A DNA stretch of 64,000 bases, taken from NCBI RefSeq assembly GCF_900129285.1, contig NZ_FQUW01000018.1, forward strand, positions 1 to 64,000, read 5' to 3'. Source of the DNA: Desulfofundulus australicus DSM 11792 (lineage in GTDB: Bacteria; Bacillota; Desulfotomaculia; Desulfotomaculales; Desulfovirgulaceae). The number at the start of each line of letters is the position of its first letter. The stretch's first letter is position 1. A model generated the notes under the pieces. That model was not told where the DNA came from. It saw only the letters and a program-made list of their open reading frames with translations, and did not search any database. This document shows, one piece after another, positions 8,562 through 17,698 of the stretch. Both the position numbers and the translations under genes were made by a program.

Positions 8562-9014
8562 TTAACGGCCAGGAATAATACGCCATCCACCTTCAACCGG
8601 TATTACTTTTCGGAAAACCTTTTCAACAGCTGAAGTTATCTCCTTCCACTTTACCGCATCACCTATATAAAGCGCCACTCCTTCGGACATTGCATCCAGG
8701 GCCAAAACATTTAAATCTTCCAGCATAAATATGAACTGCCTCCACCCATAAGGAAAGATTTCCACCATCCCGGTGGAATCACAGCGCTTTAACTCCAGGA
8801 GGGTTTCCATCAGAGGTACCCGATCCCGGGAAAGCAAAACAACCAGGTCAGCATCGCTATCAGGGAGAAAATCTCCCCGTGCCAGCGAACCAAATAGAAT
8901 TACGGCTACCGGCGAAAAATTTTTTATGATGGCTTCTATAACCAGCTTCAAATCATTTACCAGCGGATATCTGTCCAATTTCCTTCTCAACAAATCCCAG
9001 GATACTTCTTGCAT
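8562..9014 (-). CDS. MNT-type nucleotidyltransferase (HEPN/MNT antitoxin family)
   Basis: A 150-residue protein with the minimal nucleotidyltransferase core: FGSLARGDFLPDSDADLVVLL, in which G42-S43 bind the triphosphate and D53/D55 are the metal aspartates. Such MntA proteins are antitoxins that AMPylate a HEPN RNase toxin encoded beside them. ATG 9014 follows AGAGG at 9 bases; TTG two codons earlier is possible. Its 5' end overlaps by about 60 bases a fragment encoding the tail of a HEPN protein, so this is the surviving half of a broken HEPN-MNT module. The region is AT-richer than its neighbours. A weak C5/G5 hairpin with a T-run lies past the stop. Confidence 0.8.
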   Translation of the reverse strand: MQEVSWDLLRRKLDRYPLVNDLKLVIEAIIKNFSPVAVILFGSLARGDFLPDSDADLVVLLSRDRVPLMETLLELKRCDSTGMVEIFPYGWRQFIFMLEDLNVLALDAMSEGVALYIGDAVKWKEITSAVEKVFRKVIPVEGGWRIIPGR

Positions 9015-9120
9015 AGGCAATGGCCTCTTTCGCCTGTTTTTCGGTATAAAAATCCATGGGAGCTCCCATATCGAATCCGTTAGGATAACGGTTCAAATAA
9101 CCCCCGCTTTTCTCATAAAA
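8953..9120 (-). pseudogene. HEPN-domain toxin, C-terminal remnant
   Basis: Translating the frame that ends at the TGA 8953-8955 gives 55 residues beginning FYEKSGGYLNRYPNGFD and continuing DFYTEKQAKEAIAYARSILG. This is the typical end of a HEPN protein (the RYPNG/GAP..FYT..QA..AI..A..I pattern). The N-terminal helix with the RX4-6H catalytic motif is absent; upstream of residue 1 the frame carries only antisense-like sequence of the terpene synthase gene. The fragment overlaps both the 3' end of that gene and the 5' end of the nucleotidyltransferase. A residual GTG could start translation, but no RNase activity is expected. Confidence 0.75.
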
Positions 9121-10193
9121 GCGCACAGGCGGTACAACCGGCTGGCAGCCGGTCCGCCGCTGTCCAAAAGCAGAAAGCGGATAGCCTGCAGGCCCTGCCT
9201 GTCCACCTTTTCATCGGACAGGTACATGGCCAGCAGCCCCTGCACAACAGTAATATGGAAATGGGGATCGGGCAATTCCGCAGCCAGGGCCAGGGACCGG
9301 TCCACAAAATACTTCAGGCGGCCGGCAACCTGCCGGTCGTCCCGGTAATAAGCAACAAAGTTCAGGTCGCCGCCTTCCACATCTTCCTGCTGGTCGATAA
9401 AGTAATCCAGCAAAATATGCAGGCCGCAGATCCAGGGAAAGTAGGCGGCGATAACCCTTTCCACTTCCTCACCGGTATAATCCCCCCGGGCTGCCAGGGC
9501 GAACAGGGCAAAGATACCGAGGGTCGAACCGGTGGCTGCAGCCAGTTCCCACCAGTAGAGCCTTTCCGGAAGGTTTTTCAAAAGGGGCTCCAGCCAGGCG
9601 GTGAGGGCCTTCACCCGCAGGGAGCGCTGGATATGCTTGTATACCTGGAGCTGGCAGTAGAGTTCGGCCAGCCGGCAGGCCCTTTCCCGCAGCGGCCCGT
9701 AGGCGGGCAACCGGGCCAGGGCCTGCTGGCAGGAGCGTACCAGCTCCTGCAGGTAACCGCCATCTTCCCGGTAGGGATAAAGGGCATAGTAATCGCAGCC
9801 GGGCGCACCGGGGCACAGGGCGTCTATAAAAGCCCGGTGAAGCCTGTAAAAGGCCTCCCCGTCCTCTACCCCCGCCCGGTCGCACAAATTATCCAGGTAG
9901 TCGCTGATGGTCTGCAGGGCCACAATGGCCCGGATCAATTCCCGGCGGTAGCTGCCGGTCCAGGCGCTGAAGACGCTGCCCCCCTGGCAGTGAAAAGCCT
10001 TTTTCTCAATGCTGGCCAGGGCCATCCGGCGCAGGTGCGGATCGGGACAATGCCCGGCCATCAGCCGCCAGCTTTTCAGCTCCCGGGCTACCGCCGGAAA
10101 GGAAAGAAAAAGAAAACGTCCCATCAACCCCAGCCGGGCCGCCGTCCAGTTAGCGCTGAACGAACGGAACCCCGGCTTCTGGCGAAAAAACAT
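9093..10193 (-). CDS. Tetraprenyl-beta-curcumene synthase family protein (DUF2600)
   Basis: A 366-residue all-helical terpene cyclase of the large-terpene-synthase class (YtpB in Bacillus), which cyclises linear C35 prenyl diphosphates. Two acidic patches, DYLDNLCD (about residues 98-105) and DYFIDQQED (about 262-270), are the metal-diphosphate sites. The family makes sesquarterpenes associated with spores. The second ATG is chosen because AGGAG is 7 bases before it. The last 10 or so codons run into the HEPN remnant, so the natural C-terminus may have been altered by recombination. The diphosphate substrate length is not visible. Confidence 0.83.
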   Translation of the reverse strand: MFFRQKPGFRSFSANWTAARLGLMGRFLFLSFPAVARELKSWRLMAGHCPDPHLRRMALASIEKKAFHCQGGSVFSAWTGSYRRELIRAIVALQTISDYLDNLCDRAGVEDGEAFYRLHRAFIDALCPGAPGCDYYALYPYREDGGYLQELVRSCQQALARLPAYGPLRERACRLAELYCQLQVYKHIQRSLRVKALTAWLEPLLKNLPERLYWWELAAATGSTLGIFALFALAARGDYTGEEVERVIAAYFPWICGLHILLDYFIDQQEDVEGGDLNFVAYYRDDRQVAGRLKYFVDRSLALAAELPDPHFHITVVQGLLAMYLSDEKVDRQGLQAIRFLLLDSGGPAASRLYRLCAFMRKAGVI

Positions 10194-10301
10194 GGCCATG
10201 CTCCTCTCGAGCCTTCTGTTATGTACACTATTATTTTACTGCATTTACTGTTTTATTTTTATTACATTGCCGGGCAGGGAATTCGGTAACCAGCCAGCAA
10301 T

Positions 10302-11420
10302 TCAGCCGGCAGTTTCCTGCGGATCGTAGGTGGTCCGGGACCGGTTCTTATCCCGGTGCCTTTCCAGGGCCAGCTCAATAAGCCGGTCCAGCAGATCCTG
10401 ATAAGGAATGCCGGTGGCCTCCCACAACTTGGGATACATGCTGGTGCGGGTGAAGCCGGGAATGGTGTTGATTTCGTTAACCAGCACGGCACCGTTATCC
10501 CGGCGCAGGAAAAAGTCTACCCGGGCCAGACCGGCGCAGTCCAGGGCTTTGAAGGCACGGATGGCCAGCCTTTGCAGCTCCAGCATGGTTTCCGCGGGAA
10601 GCCTGGCTGGAATAACCAGCCTGGATTTCCCTTCCACATACTTGGCTTCGTAATCATAAAACTCGTTTAAGGGAACGATTTCACCCGGCAGGGAGGCCAT
10701 GGGATCATCATTGCCCAGGACGCTTACCTCCACTTCCCGGACATCCAGGGCCTCTTCCGCGATAATCTTGCGGTCGTAGCTGGCCGCCAGTTCCACGGCC
10801 CGCCGCAATTCATCCCGGTTTTTCGCCCTGGATATACCAACGCTGGACCCCAGGTTGGCCGGCTTGACAAAAACGGGATAACCCAGCTGTTCCACCCGGT
10901 CCAGAACCGCTTCCGGCTCCCGCTCCCAATCACGGCGCAGGAAATGACAGTAACGCACCTGGGGCAGGCCGTGCCGGGCAAAGACAGTCTTCATCATTAT
11001 TTTATCCATACCCGCTGCGGAAGCCATCACGCCCGCCCCGACATAGGGAATGTTGGCCAGCTCCAGGAGCCCCTGTACGGTACCATCTTCGCCAAAGGTA
11101 CCGTGCAGAACCGGTATCACCACGTCCACAGGACGCAGCTGCTCCACTTTTAAGCAACCCTCTTCCACGGGGGCCAGACCCCCATAAGTGGGATCAGCCG
11201 GAAGAGCAACCCTTTGCCCCAGTTGCTCCGGGTCCTCCCCGGCCAGCAAATGCGCCGGTTCAACACCCGCGAACCACTTTCCTTCCGGTGTGATAACCAC
11301 GGGAATAACTTCGTACCTTTCCTTATCCAGGGCACCAATCACCGAAGCCGCCGAGTTCAATGAAACCCGGTGCTCCCCCGAACGCCCGCCAAAAATAACC
11401 GCCACCCGTTTTTTTGCCAT
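10302..11420 (-). CDS. ddl: D-alanine--D-alanine ligase
   Basis: ATP-grasp ligase forming the D-Ala-D-Ala dipeptide of peptidoglycan; 372 residues, slightly long because of the extended N-lobe typical of Gram-positive Ddl. Visible are the N-terminal [15 protein letters not shown] substrate loop, [15 protein letters not shown] (ATP grasp), EVEVSVLG, the omega-loop [10 protein letters not shown], and ARVDFFLR followed by [10 protein letters not shown] for Mg binding. The tyrosine-bearing omega loop favours D-Ala-D-Ala over D-Ala-D-Lac specificity. ATG has GGAGG 7 bases upstream. It lies alone, about 100 bases before the terpene synthase gene on the same strand. Confidence 0.93.
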   Translation of the reverse strand: MAKKRVAVIFGGRSGEHRVSLNSAASVIGALDKERYEVIPVVITPEGKWFAGVEPAHLLAGEDPEQLGQRVALPADPTYGGLAPVEEGCLKVEQLRPVDVVIPVLHGTFGEDGTVQGLLELANIPYVGAGVMASAAGMDKIMMKTVFARHGLPQVRYCHFLRRDWEREPEAVLDRVEQLGYPVFVKPANLGSSVGISRAKNRDELRRAVELAASYDRKIIAEEALDVREVEVSVLGNDDPMASLPGEIVPLNEFYDYEAKYVEGKSRLVIPARLPAETMLELQRLAIRAFKALDCAGLARVDFFLRRDNGAVLVNEINTIPGFTRTSMYPKLWEATGIPYQDLLDRLIELALERHRDKNRSRTTYDPQETAG

Positions 11421-11637
11421 CGGCCGTCCTCCCCACCACAGTTTTGTTATAATCTATTCGAACCCGCCCTTTTTTACCATCCTGATGATATTGAATAACT
11501 TAAGTATACCACAAAAAGAACGGAACGGGCCCAGCGGGATACGCCGGATGACAAGAAAACGCTAACGTCCTGGCATATCACTGCGCAGTCGCCTGAAGCA
11601 GTTAATTTATCAGCGTAATATGCCCGGCCAACGGTTT

Positions 11638-11666
11638 ATGTTATATAATGCTGAATGTTATATAAT
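11638..11666 (+). promoter_or_regulatory. Tandem -10-like repeats upstream of TauE gene
   Basis: ATGTTATATAAT occurs twice (11638-11649 and 11655-11666), a 17-base period. Each contains TATAAT. No convincing -35 is seen for either, so they may be alternative promoters or a duplicated operator half. The 280-base gap between ddl and this gene otherwise shows nothing recognisable. Confidence 0.35.
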
Positions 11667-11702
11667 TATCTAAAAAACCTTTGCCTTTGTGGAGGGATTT
11701 CC

Positions 11703-12437
11703 TTGCTTTTTACCACTTCCTGGCTGGTAGCCGCCCTGGCCGTAACCCTGGCCGCCACCCTGCAGGCCGTGACCGGTTTCGGCGCGGCCCTCATTCTTGT
11801 TCCCCTGCTGGTGCTGGCCTATAACGCCCATACTGCTGTGGGTATGACCATGGTCATCTCCTTTTGTTCGCTGCTCCTTCTCACCTTCCAGGTACGGAAG
11901 AGCATTGTCAAGTCCATGGCCCGAAACCTGTCCCTGGGCGGCCTGGCCGGCATCCCCTTCGGAGCCTGCGTGTTTATTCACTTTGACGTCACCAGGCTCA
12001 AAGTTATCATTGCCCTGGTTACCCTGGCTTTTGCCCTGCTCCTGCTGCTGGACTGGATGCCCCGCAGGACATTCGGCCCCCGGGCTCAGGCTGCGGTGGG
12101 TGCCGCCGGTGGCTTTCTGGGGGCCAGCGTGGGGATGCCCGGTCCCCCCGTGGTGCTCTTCTTAAATCACCAGGGGGTGCCCAAGGAACAGTTCCGGGCC
12201 ACCACCAGCGCTTATTTCTGCCTGGTTTACCCGGCCAGCCTGTTCCTCCTGCTGGCCCTGCATGCCCTGGACCGCCAGGCCATCCTGACCGCCATCTCCC
12301 TTATTCCCTTTGCCCTGCTGGGCCAGGCGCTGGGCACCGGCATTTTTCCCCGGGTATCCCAGGAGCTTTTCCGCCGTGGAGTACCCCTGCTGGTTACCGC
12401 CGTGGCCCTTTATTCCCTGGCCACAACATTATTTTAA
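11703..12437 (+). CDS. TauE/SafE family anion exporter
   Basis: Membrane protein of 244 residues with about eight hydrophobic helices in two pseudo-repeats. QAVTGFGAALILVP near the N-terminus and GGFLGASVGMPGPPVVLFLNHQG in the middle are the paired glycine/proline motifs of the TauE/SafE (DUF81) family, which exports sulfite, sulfoacetate or related organosulfur anions. I start at TTG 11703 because GGAGGG is 7 bases upstream and the helix begins directly; the earlier in-frame ATG has no ribosome site. A DUF2007 gene follows after 48 bases and may be co-transcribed. Substrate is inferred only from family. Confidence 0.82.
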   Translation: MLFTTSWLVAALAVTLAATLQAVTGFGAALILVPLLVLAYNAHTAVGMTMVISFCSLLLLTFQVRKSIVKSMARNLSLGGLAGIPFGACVFIHFDVTRLKVIIALVTLAFALLLLLDWMPRRTFGPRAQAAVGAAGGFLGASVGMPGPPVVLFLNHQGVPKEQFRATTSAYFCLVYPASLFLLLALHALDRQAILTAISLIPFALLGQALGTGIFPRVSQELFRRGVPLLVTAVALYSLATTLF

Positions 12438-12485
12438 AAAACTGCTGTTCATAACGAAGCCCGGGCAGGAAAAAATAAAAATGAA

Positions 12486-12722
12486 ATGGCCTGGGAAAAA
12501 CTCCTTACTGCCGCCAACGACCTGGAAGCGGACATGATTGCCGGCCTGTTAAAGCAGGCCGGCATCCCCACCCGGTATAAATACTCCGGCATCAACAGCT
12601 ACCTGAAAGTGGTCATGGGTCCGGTGGTTCCCCTGGAAATATGGGTACCGGCGGAGAAAATCCGGGAGGCACAGGAGATCCTGGCCGCTTTTACCGGTAA
12701 CAAAAGCAACCCCCGGCAATAA
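12486..12722 (+). CDS. DUF2007 family small protein
   Basis: A 78-residue soluble protein with the DUF2007 pattern: an N-terminal W..L.TA.D..EA..I.GLL...GIP, a central VPLEIWVP strand and a terminal helix E.A.EIL. The fold is ferredoxin-like (ACT-like), and the family is often called a putative signal-transducing protein without direct proof. The gene ends inside a terminator hairpin. Confidence 0.75.
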   Translation: MAWEKLLTAANDLEADMIAGLLKQAGIPTRYKYSGINSYLKVVMGPVVPLEIWVPAEKIREAQEILAAFTGNKSNPRQ

Positions 12723-12731
12723 AAGCCGGGG
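12711..12731 (+). terminator. Terminator after DUF2007 gene
   Basis: CCCCGGC-AATAAAA-GCCGGGG forms a 7-bp stem overlapping the stop codon; the downstream ATAATTATTGTT is AT-rich but lacks a clean U-run. It also lies beyond the end of the convergent aconitase gene. Confidence 0.6.
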
Positions 12732-12771
12732 ATAATTATTGTTCCCTTAATTTACGATGAATTTCCGTTTC

Positions 12772-14700
12772 TCATGCCCTGGCCCTGCGTGTGTAGTTGA
12801 GCAACCCCCCTGCCAGGATGATCTCCACCTGCCGGGGTGTGAGCTGCGCCCGGGCTTTAATAGTAAAACCGCGGGTAACATTCTTAACTTCCAGCTCCGC
12901 CCCTTCCCGCAGGGCCCGGTGTAACCCATCGATCTGCAGCACGTCGTCCCGCTCCAGCCGGTCGTAATCAGCGGGCTCAATGAAGGTAAGAGGCAGAATG
13001 CCAAAGTTGATCAGGTTGTCCCGGTGAATGCGGGCAAAGGATTTGGCCAGCACGGCCTTTACACCCAGGTACATGGGAACCAGGGCGGCGTGCTCCCGGC
13101 TGGAACCCTGGCCGTAATTTTCCCCGCCCACGATAATCCCGCCTCCGGCTTCCCTGGCCCTGCGGGGGAAGGAAGGATCCACGGCGGTAAATACATACTC
13201 GGACATGGCCGGGATATTGGAACGCAGTGGTAATACCCTGGCCCCGGCCGGCATGATGTGGTCGGTGGTAATGTTGTCGCCCACTTTGATCAGCACCCGG
13301 CCTTCTATACTCTCCGGCAGGGGCCCGGCCACCGGCAGGGGTTTTATGTTCGGACCGCGCACGATCTCCACATCATCCGGATTATCAGCAGGAGGCAGGA
13401 TCATGCGGTCATCCACATGGAATTTTTCCGGCAGCGCAACTACCGGAGGGGTGCCCAACTCCCTCGGATCGGTCAGCCTGCCTGTGAGGGCGGTTGCCGC
13501 CGCAGTCTCCGGGCTGGCCAGGTACACCCGGGCATCGGCCGTACCGCTGCGTCCCTTGAAGTTCCGGTTGATGGTGCGCACCGAAACCCCGCCGGAAGGA
13601 GGAGCCTGTCCCATGCCAATACACGGCCCGCAGGCGCATTCCAGTATGCGGGCACCGGCAGAAACCAGGTCCGCCAGGGCCCCGTTTTGAGCCAGCATGG
13701 TGAGAACCTGCCGGGAACCGGGAGCAATGACCAGGCTCACATTGGGATGCACCGTTTTCCCTTTGAGGATGGCCGCAACCTTCATCAGGTCCAGGTAAGA
13801 AGAGTTGGTACAGCTGCCGATGACCACCTGGTCCACAGCCAGCGGCCCCACCTCGCGCACGGGCTTCACATTATCAGGACTGTGGGGGCAGGCCACCAGG
13901 GGTTCAAGAGTGCTTAAATCAATGTCCAGCACTTCGTCATACACGGCATCCGGGTCCGGTCCCAGCTCCACCCAGACCTCTTCCCGGCCCTGGGCCCGCA
14001 AAAACGCCCGGGTTACTTCATCGCTGGGGAAGATGGAGGTGGTGGCTCCCGTCTCCGCCCCCATGTTGGTGATGGTGGCCCGTTCGGGTACGGTCAGGTA
14101 TTTAATCCCTTCCCCGCCGTACTCCAGGATCTTGCCTACCCCGCCTTTGACAGTAAGGCGCCGTAAAACCTCCAGAATTACGTCCTTAGCCGTGGCCCAG
14201 GGTGCCAGGCGGCCGTGCAGCCGGACGTTGATCACCCCGGGCATAATCAGGTGAAAAGGACCTCCCCCCATGGCCACCGCCACGTCCAGACCACCTACGC
14301 CTATGGCCAGCATTCCCAGCCCCCCGGCCGTAGGAGTGTGGCTGTCCGATCCGAGCAGGGTCTTGCCGGGTATGCCGAACCTTTCCAGGTGCACCTGGTG
14401 GCAGATGCCGTTGCCCGCCCTGGAGAAATAAACCCCGAATTTAGCCGCCGTGCTCTGTAAAAACCGGTGGTCGTCGGCATTTTCAAAGCCGGTCTGCAGG
14501 GTGTTGTGATCCACATAGGATACGGAAAGCTCCGTTTTTACCCGGGGGATGCCCATAGCTTCAAACTGCAGGTAAGCCATGGTGCCGGTAGCATCCTGGG
14601 TCAGGGTCTGGTCCACCCTGATGGCAATCTCCTGGCCGCGCTGCATGGTACCGGAAACAAGATGACTGCGGATGATTTTTTGAGTAAGATTGTAGCCCAT
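12772..14700 (-). CDS. acnA: Aconitate hydratase
   Basis: [4Fe-4S] enzyme isomerising citrate to isocitrate. The 642-residue form, with a short linker before the swivel domain, is the compact aconitase/homoaconitase-like type common in clostridia and Desulfotomaculum. Cluster ligands are C297 (GSCTNSS) and C357/C360 (CACGPCIGMG). GSDSHTPTAGGLG and GGENYGQGSSREHAA (phosphate-binding loop in the swivel domain) are present, as is TDHIMPAG. ATG 14700 follows GAGGTGG; an upstream in-frame ATG has no ribosome site. Being on the same strand as korDABC just upstream, it suggests citrate to 2-oxoglutarate to succinyl-CoA (or the reverse). A terminator separates the two units. Confidence 0.92.
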   Translation of the reverse strand: MGYNLTQKIIRSHLVSGTMQRGQEIAIRVDQTLTQDATGTMAYLQFEAMGIPRVKTELSVSYVDHNTLQTGFENADDHRFLQSTAAKFGVYFSRAGNGICHQVHLERFGIPGKTLLGSDSHTPTAGGLGMLAIGVGGLDVAVAMGGGPFHLIMPGVINVRLHGRLAPWATAKDVILEVLRRLTVKGGVGKILEYGGEGIKYLTVPERATITNMGAETGATTSIFPSDEVTRAFLRAQGREEVWVELGPDPDAVYDEVLDIDLSTLEPLVACPHSPDNVKPVREVGPLAVDQVVIGSCTNSSYLDLMKVAAILKGKTVHPNVSLVIAPGSRQVLTMLAQNGALADLVSAGARILECACGPCIGMGQAPPSGGVSVRTINRNFKGRSGTADARVYLASPETAAATALTGRLTDPRELGTPPVVALPEKFHVDDRMILPPADNPDDVEIVRGPNIKPLPVAGPLPESIEGRVLIKVGDNITTDHIMPAGARVLPLRSNIPAMSEYVFTAVDPSFPRRAREAGGGIIVGGENYGQGSSREHAALVPMYLGVKAVLAKSFARIHRDNLINFGILPLTFIEPADYDRLERDDVLQIDGLHRALREGAELEVKNVTRGFTIKARAQLTPRQVEIILAGGLLNYTRRARA

Positions 14701-14901
14701 CAAATACCACCTCTTCCACATATGAAAATAAAGGCTGCCGTCTAACATTCCGGGACCCGCGACATATACCGTATGGTTAAAAGCTGCTGAAATTAAAAAA
14801 AGAAGGACCTGCCATACAATTATATCATCAACCTCTTAGTTAAAGCGATACCATATAAAATTCCCTCTTCCATGAGAAACCCCGGGCCTTTCATTTAATA
14901 A

Positions 14902-14948
14902 TAAAAACTGCCGCCAGCCGGAAGAAGTTCCTCCCCGCACTGGCGGCA
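14902..14948 (-). terminator. Terminator of the kor operon
   Basis: On the minus strand TGCCGCCAG and CTGGCGGCA pair across a 22-base loop, then GTTTTTATT gives a U-tract. It lies about 100 bases after the korC stop. The remaining gap up to aconitase (14749-14900) shows no other structure. Confidence 0.75.
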
Positions 14949-15052
14949 AGCACAAAATAATAAACCTTTATTAAAACCCATAATTCCTTCTGTAATTCCT
15001 TCTGCACCACAAGCGTTTTTCCTTCTGCCATACACTCCAAACAACCATCATT

Positions 15053-15610
15053 TTAAGCCGGAACCTTTACCGTAAAAGTCCTGGCCATTTCAAACCCCAG
15101 CTCCAGCGCCTTCAGATTCAAAGATTCGGTACCCCTGGGGATACGCGATAAAACAGCCTCTTCCAGGGTCCGGCGGGAGACGGCACCGGTCAACCCGGCC
15201 AGTATCCCCAGAGCCACGATATTGGCCACCATTTCCTTCCCCACCTTCTCCCGGGCCAGGCGGCTGATGGGAAGGGCGTATACCCGGGCGGAAGTGGCGG
15301 GAATATTTTTTACGTAAGTATTATCTATAATCAGCAGGCCGCCCTTTTTGACCCTGACGGCATATTTATCGGCCGCGTCCTGGCTCATGGCCAGAACAAC
15401 GTCGGGTAGAACCACTTTCGGGTAGTCAATTTCGCCCTCACTGATAATTACTTCCGCCTTGCTGGCGCCTCCCCGGGCCTCCGGACCGTAGGATTGAGCC
15501 TGCACGGCGTTCTTGCCCTCCCGGATGGCTGCCTCGGCCAGAATCACCCCCGCCAGGATCAGACCCTGGCCACCTGAACCGCTCAATCTGAATTCCAGCG
15601 TTTCCTCCAT
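15053..15610 (-). CDS. korC: 2-oxoacid:ferredoxin oxidoreductase, gamma subunit
   Basis: A 185-residue gamma subunit (POR/KOR gamma domain). It begins with the conserved FRLSGSGGQGLILAG and carries AQSYGPEARGG, both diagnostic of the family that contacts the CoA-proximal side of the alpha-beta core. ATG has GGAGATGATCC upstream. It is the last gene of the D-A-B-C order, 116 bases after korB; that gap contains no recognisable gene. The enzyme decarboxylates a 2-oxoacid (here most likely 2-oxoglutarate) to acyl-CoA and reduces ferredoxin, or runs backward in carbon fixation. Confidence 0.9.
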   Translation of the reverse strand: MEETLEFRLSGSGGQGLILAGVILAEAAIREGKNAVQAQSYGPEARGGASKAEVIISEGEIDYPKVVLPDVVLAMSQDAADKYAVRVKKGGLLIIDNTYVKNIPATSARVYALPISRLAREKVGKEMVANIVALGILAGLTGAVSRRTLEEAVLSRIPRGTESLNLKALELGFEMARTFTVKVPA

Positions 15611-15726
15611 GTGGGATCATCTCCTTGAACTGTTCAATATTTCCGGGGCTTCGGGGCCCCGGGAACCCCTGTAATAAACGCAACTTTATGTGTTTCCTTT
15701 CTGTTCCCACTCAAAAAAAGTTCTGC

Positions 15727-16551
15727 TTACTGCCCGGTTGTCTTCTGCGCCCGTTCAATGACCTGCTGATACATGGCGGTATATTCAGGAGCTTCTCCCT
15801 TATACAGCTCACCGATAACAATTTTATCCCGCAGTTCCTCCGGGCTCATCTTTTCCGCCTGCTTCACCGTTACGGCATGTTCCTTCTGCCAGAGAAGCAT
15901 TTGCAGCCCGTTGCCCATTTTGTTCCGCCGCCCGTACCCCACCGGGCAGGCGGTGATGGCTTCAATCACGCTGAAGCCCTTATTTCTTGCTCCGGCCACA
16001 ATCAATTTCTCCAGCATGGTGGCATGATAGGTGGTGGCCCGGGCCACATAGGTGGCGCCGGCACCTTTAGCCAGTTCGGCAATATCAAAGCTCCGCTCTA
16101 TATTCCCGTAAGGGGCGGTAGTTGCCCTTTTGCCGGGAGGAGTAAGGGGTGAATATTGCCCCCCGGTCATACCATAGATACTGTTGTTGAAAATGATGGC
16201 CGTGAGGTCTATATTGCGCCTGGCCGCGTGTATAAAGTGATTGCCACCGATGGCCGTGGCGTCACCGTCGCCCATCAGGACGAACACTTCCAGCTCCGGC
16301 CTGGCCAGCTTGATCCCGGTGGCAAAGGCCAGCGCCCGCCCGTGGGTGGTGTGCAGGGTATTGAAATCCAGATAACCCGCTGCCCGGGAAGAACAGCCGA
16401 TGCCGGAAACCACCACTGTTTTATCCGGATCGTACCCCAGTTCTTCAATAGCCCTGACCAGGGCTGCCAGAACTATGCCGTTGCCGCAGCCGGGACACCA
16501 GATATGGGGAAACCGGTCCGAACGCAGGTGGGATTCAACCTGACTGAGCAT
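15727..16551 (-). CDS. korB: 2-oxoacid:ferredoxin oxidoreductase, beta subunit
   Basis: A 274-residue TPP-binding subunit. WCPGCGNG (residues about 19-26) supplies cluster or TPP-site cysteines, and GDGDATAIGGNHF (about 94-106) with NNSIYGMTGGQYSP is the Mg-TPP motif GDG-x(n)-N and substrate-facing loop. GGQYSPLTPPGK is closer to KOR than to pyruvate-specific POR enzymes. ATG has GGAGGTGG 8 bases upstream and overlaps the end of korA by 17 bases, consistent with translational coupling. Confidence 0.92.
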   Translation of the reverse strand: MLSQVESHLRSDRFPHIWCPGCGNGIVLAALVRAIEELGYDPDKTVVVSGIGCSSRAAGYLDFNTLHTTHGRALAFATGIKLARPELEVFVLMGDGDATAIGGNHFIHAARRNIDLTAIIFNNSIYGMTGGQYSPLTPPGKRATTAPYGNIERSFDIAELAKGAGATYVARATTYHATMLEKLIVAGARNKGFSVIEAITACPVGYGRRNKMGNGLQMLLWQKEHAVTVKQAEKMSPEELRDKIVIGELYKGEAPEYTAMYQQVIERAQKTTGQ

Positions 16552-17698
16552 CTAAAGCCACCTCCCTGATGGCGGACAGGATTTCTTCGAAGGTGATCAG
16601 TTCCCCGTTCACGCGGTTGACCCCCGACACCCCGACCCGTCCCCGTACCGCCCGTTCCACTTCTCCTTTAAGCTGGCCCAGGTTCATCTCGGCCACGATG
16701 ATATGCCGCACCCGGCCGGCCAGTTCCGCCACCTCTTTTTCCGGGAAGGGCCAGATGGTTACCGGCCGGAGCAGCCCCGCCTTGATACCCGCCGCCCGGG
16801 CTTCCTTGACCGCCCGTTTAGCCGATCTGGCCGCCGCACCATAGGCGACCACAGTCACTTCTGCATCCTCCAGCTGATAGCCCTCAACACTTACCACATC
16901 ATCCAGGTGATCGTATATTTTCCGGTGCAACCTGAGAAGAAGGCTTTCAGCAACCTGCGGGTCGGTAGTGGGGTTACCTTTTTCATCGTGCACCAGTCCG
17001 GTTACGTGGTAACGGTAACCCTCCCCGAAGCTGGCCATGGGCGGCACGCCGTCATCGCCGGGGCGGTAGGGGTAATAATCTTTAGGCTCCACCGACGGCT
17101 TTTTACGCTCAATTACCTCCACTTCTTTAGCCCGGGGCAGCACCACCCGTTCCCGCATGTGGCCGATTACCTCGTCCATAAGCAGGATCACCGGCACCCG
17201 GTACTTTTCCGACAGGTTCACCGCCCGGATGGCCAGCAAATACGCCTCCCGCACCGAGGCAGGACAGAGGACGATTACCGGGTGGTCACCGTGGGTTCCC
17301 CACCGGGCCTGCATTACATCCCCCTGGGCCGGGGCCGTGGGAATGCCGGTGCTGGGACCCCAGCGCTGCACATTGACAATCACGCAGGGTATTTCAGCCA
17401 TGGCTGCAAAGCCGATGTTCTCCTGCTTCAGGGAAAAACCCGGCCCGCTGGTGGCTGTAAGGGCCTTCACCCCGGCCAGGGAAGCACCGATTACCGCAGC
17501 CATGCTGGCGATCTCATCTTCCATCTGGATGAACTTGCCGCCCAGCGCAGGCAGGCGCTCGGCCATAAGCTCGGCGATTTCCGTGGAAGGAGTAATGGGG
17601 TAACCGGCATAAAAGCGCACCCCGGCTGCCAGGGCTCCTTCCACCACCGCCTCGTTGCCCTGCATCAGGCGGGCCATTTCCACCACGTCGCTCATCAT
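16535..17698 (-). CDS. korA: 2-oxoacid:ferredoxin oxidoreductase, alpha subunit
   Basis: A 387-residue alpha subunit. The pyrimidine-binding domain opens with GNEAVVEGALAAGVRFYAGYPITPSTEI, the hallmark of KorA, followed by ATSGPGFSLKQENIGFA. The FNxGQ-like MNLGQLKGEV lies in the C-terminal transketolase domain. Its ATG overlaps the korD stop codon (ATGA). The separated alpha and gamma subunits (no alpha-gamma fusion) are typical of clostridial and archaeal four-subunit enzymes. 2-Oxoglutarate specificity is inferred from sequence type and from the neighbouring aconitase. Confidence 0.92.
   Translation of the reverse strand: MMSDVVEMARLMQGNEAVVEGALAAGVRFYAGYPITPSTEIAELMAERLPALGGKFIQMEDEIASMAAVIGASLAGVKALTATSGPGFSLKQENIGFAAMAEIPCVIVNVQRWGPSTGIPTAPAQGDVMQARWGTHGDHPVIVLCPASVREAYLLAIRAVNLSEKYRVPVILLMDEVIGHMRERVVLPRAKEVEVIERKKPSVEPKDYYPYRPGDDGVPPMASFGEGYRYHVTGLVHDEKGNPTTDPQVAESLLLRLHRKIYDHLDDVVSVEGYQLEDAEVTVVAYGAAARSAKRAVKEARAAGIKAGLLRPVTIWPFPEKEVAELAGRVRHIIVAEMNLGQLKGEVERAVRGRVGVSGVNRVNGELITFEEILSAIREVALDAQSG

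Noticed and set aside
9255-10289. Long open frame on the plus strand opposite the terpene synthase gene
   Set aside because: Pro/Gly/Gln-rich translation with no domain; it mirrors a clear DUF2600 gene and has no ribosome site.
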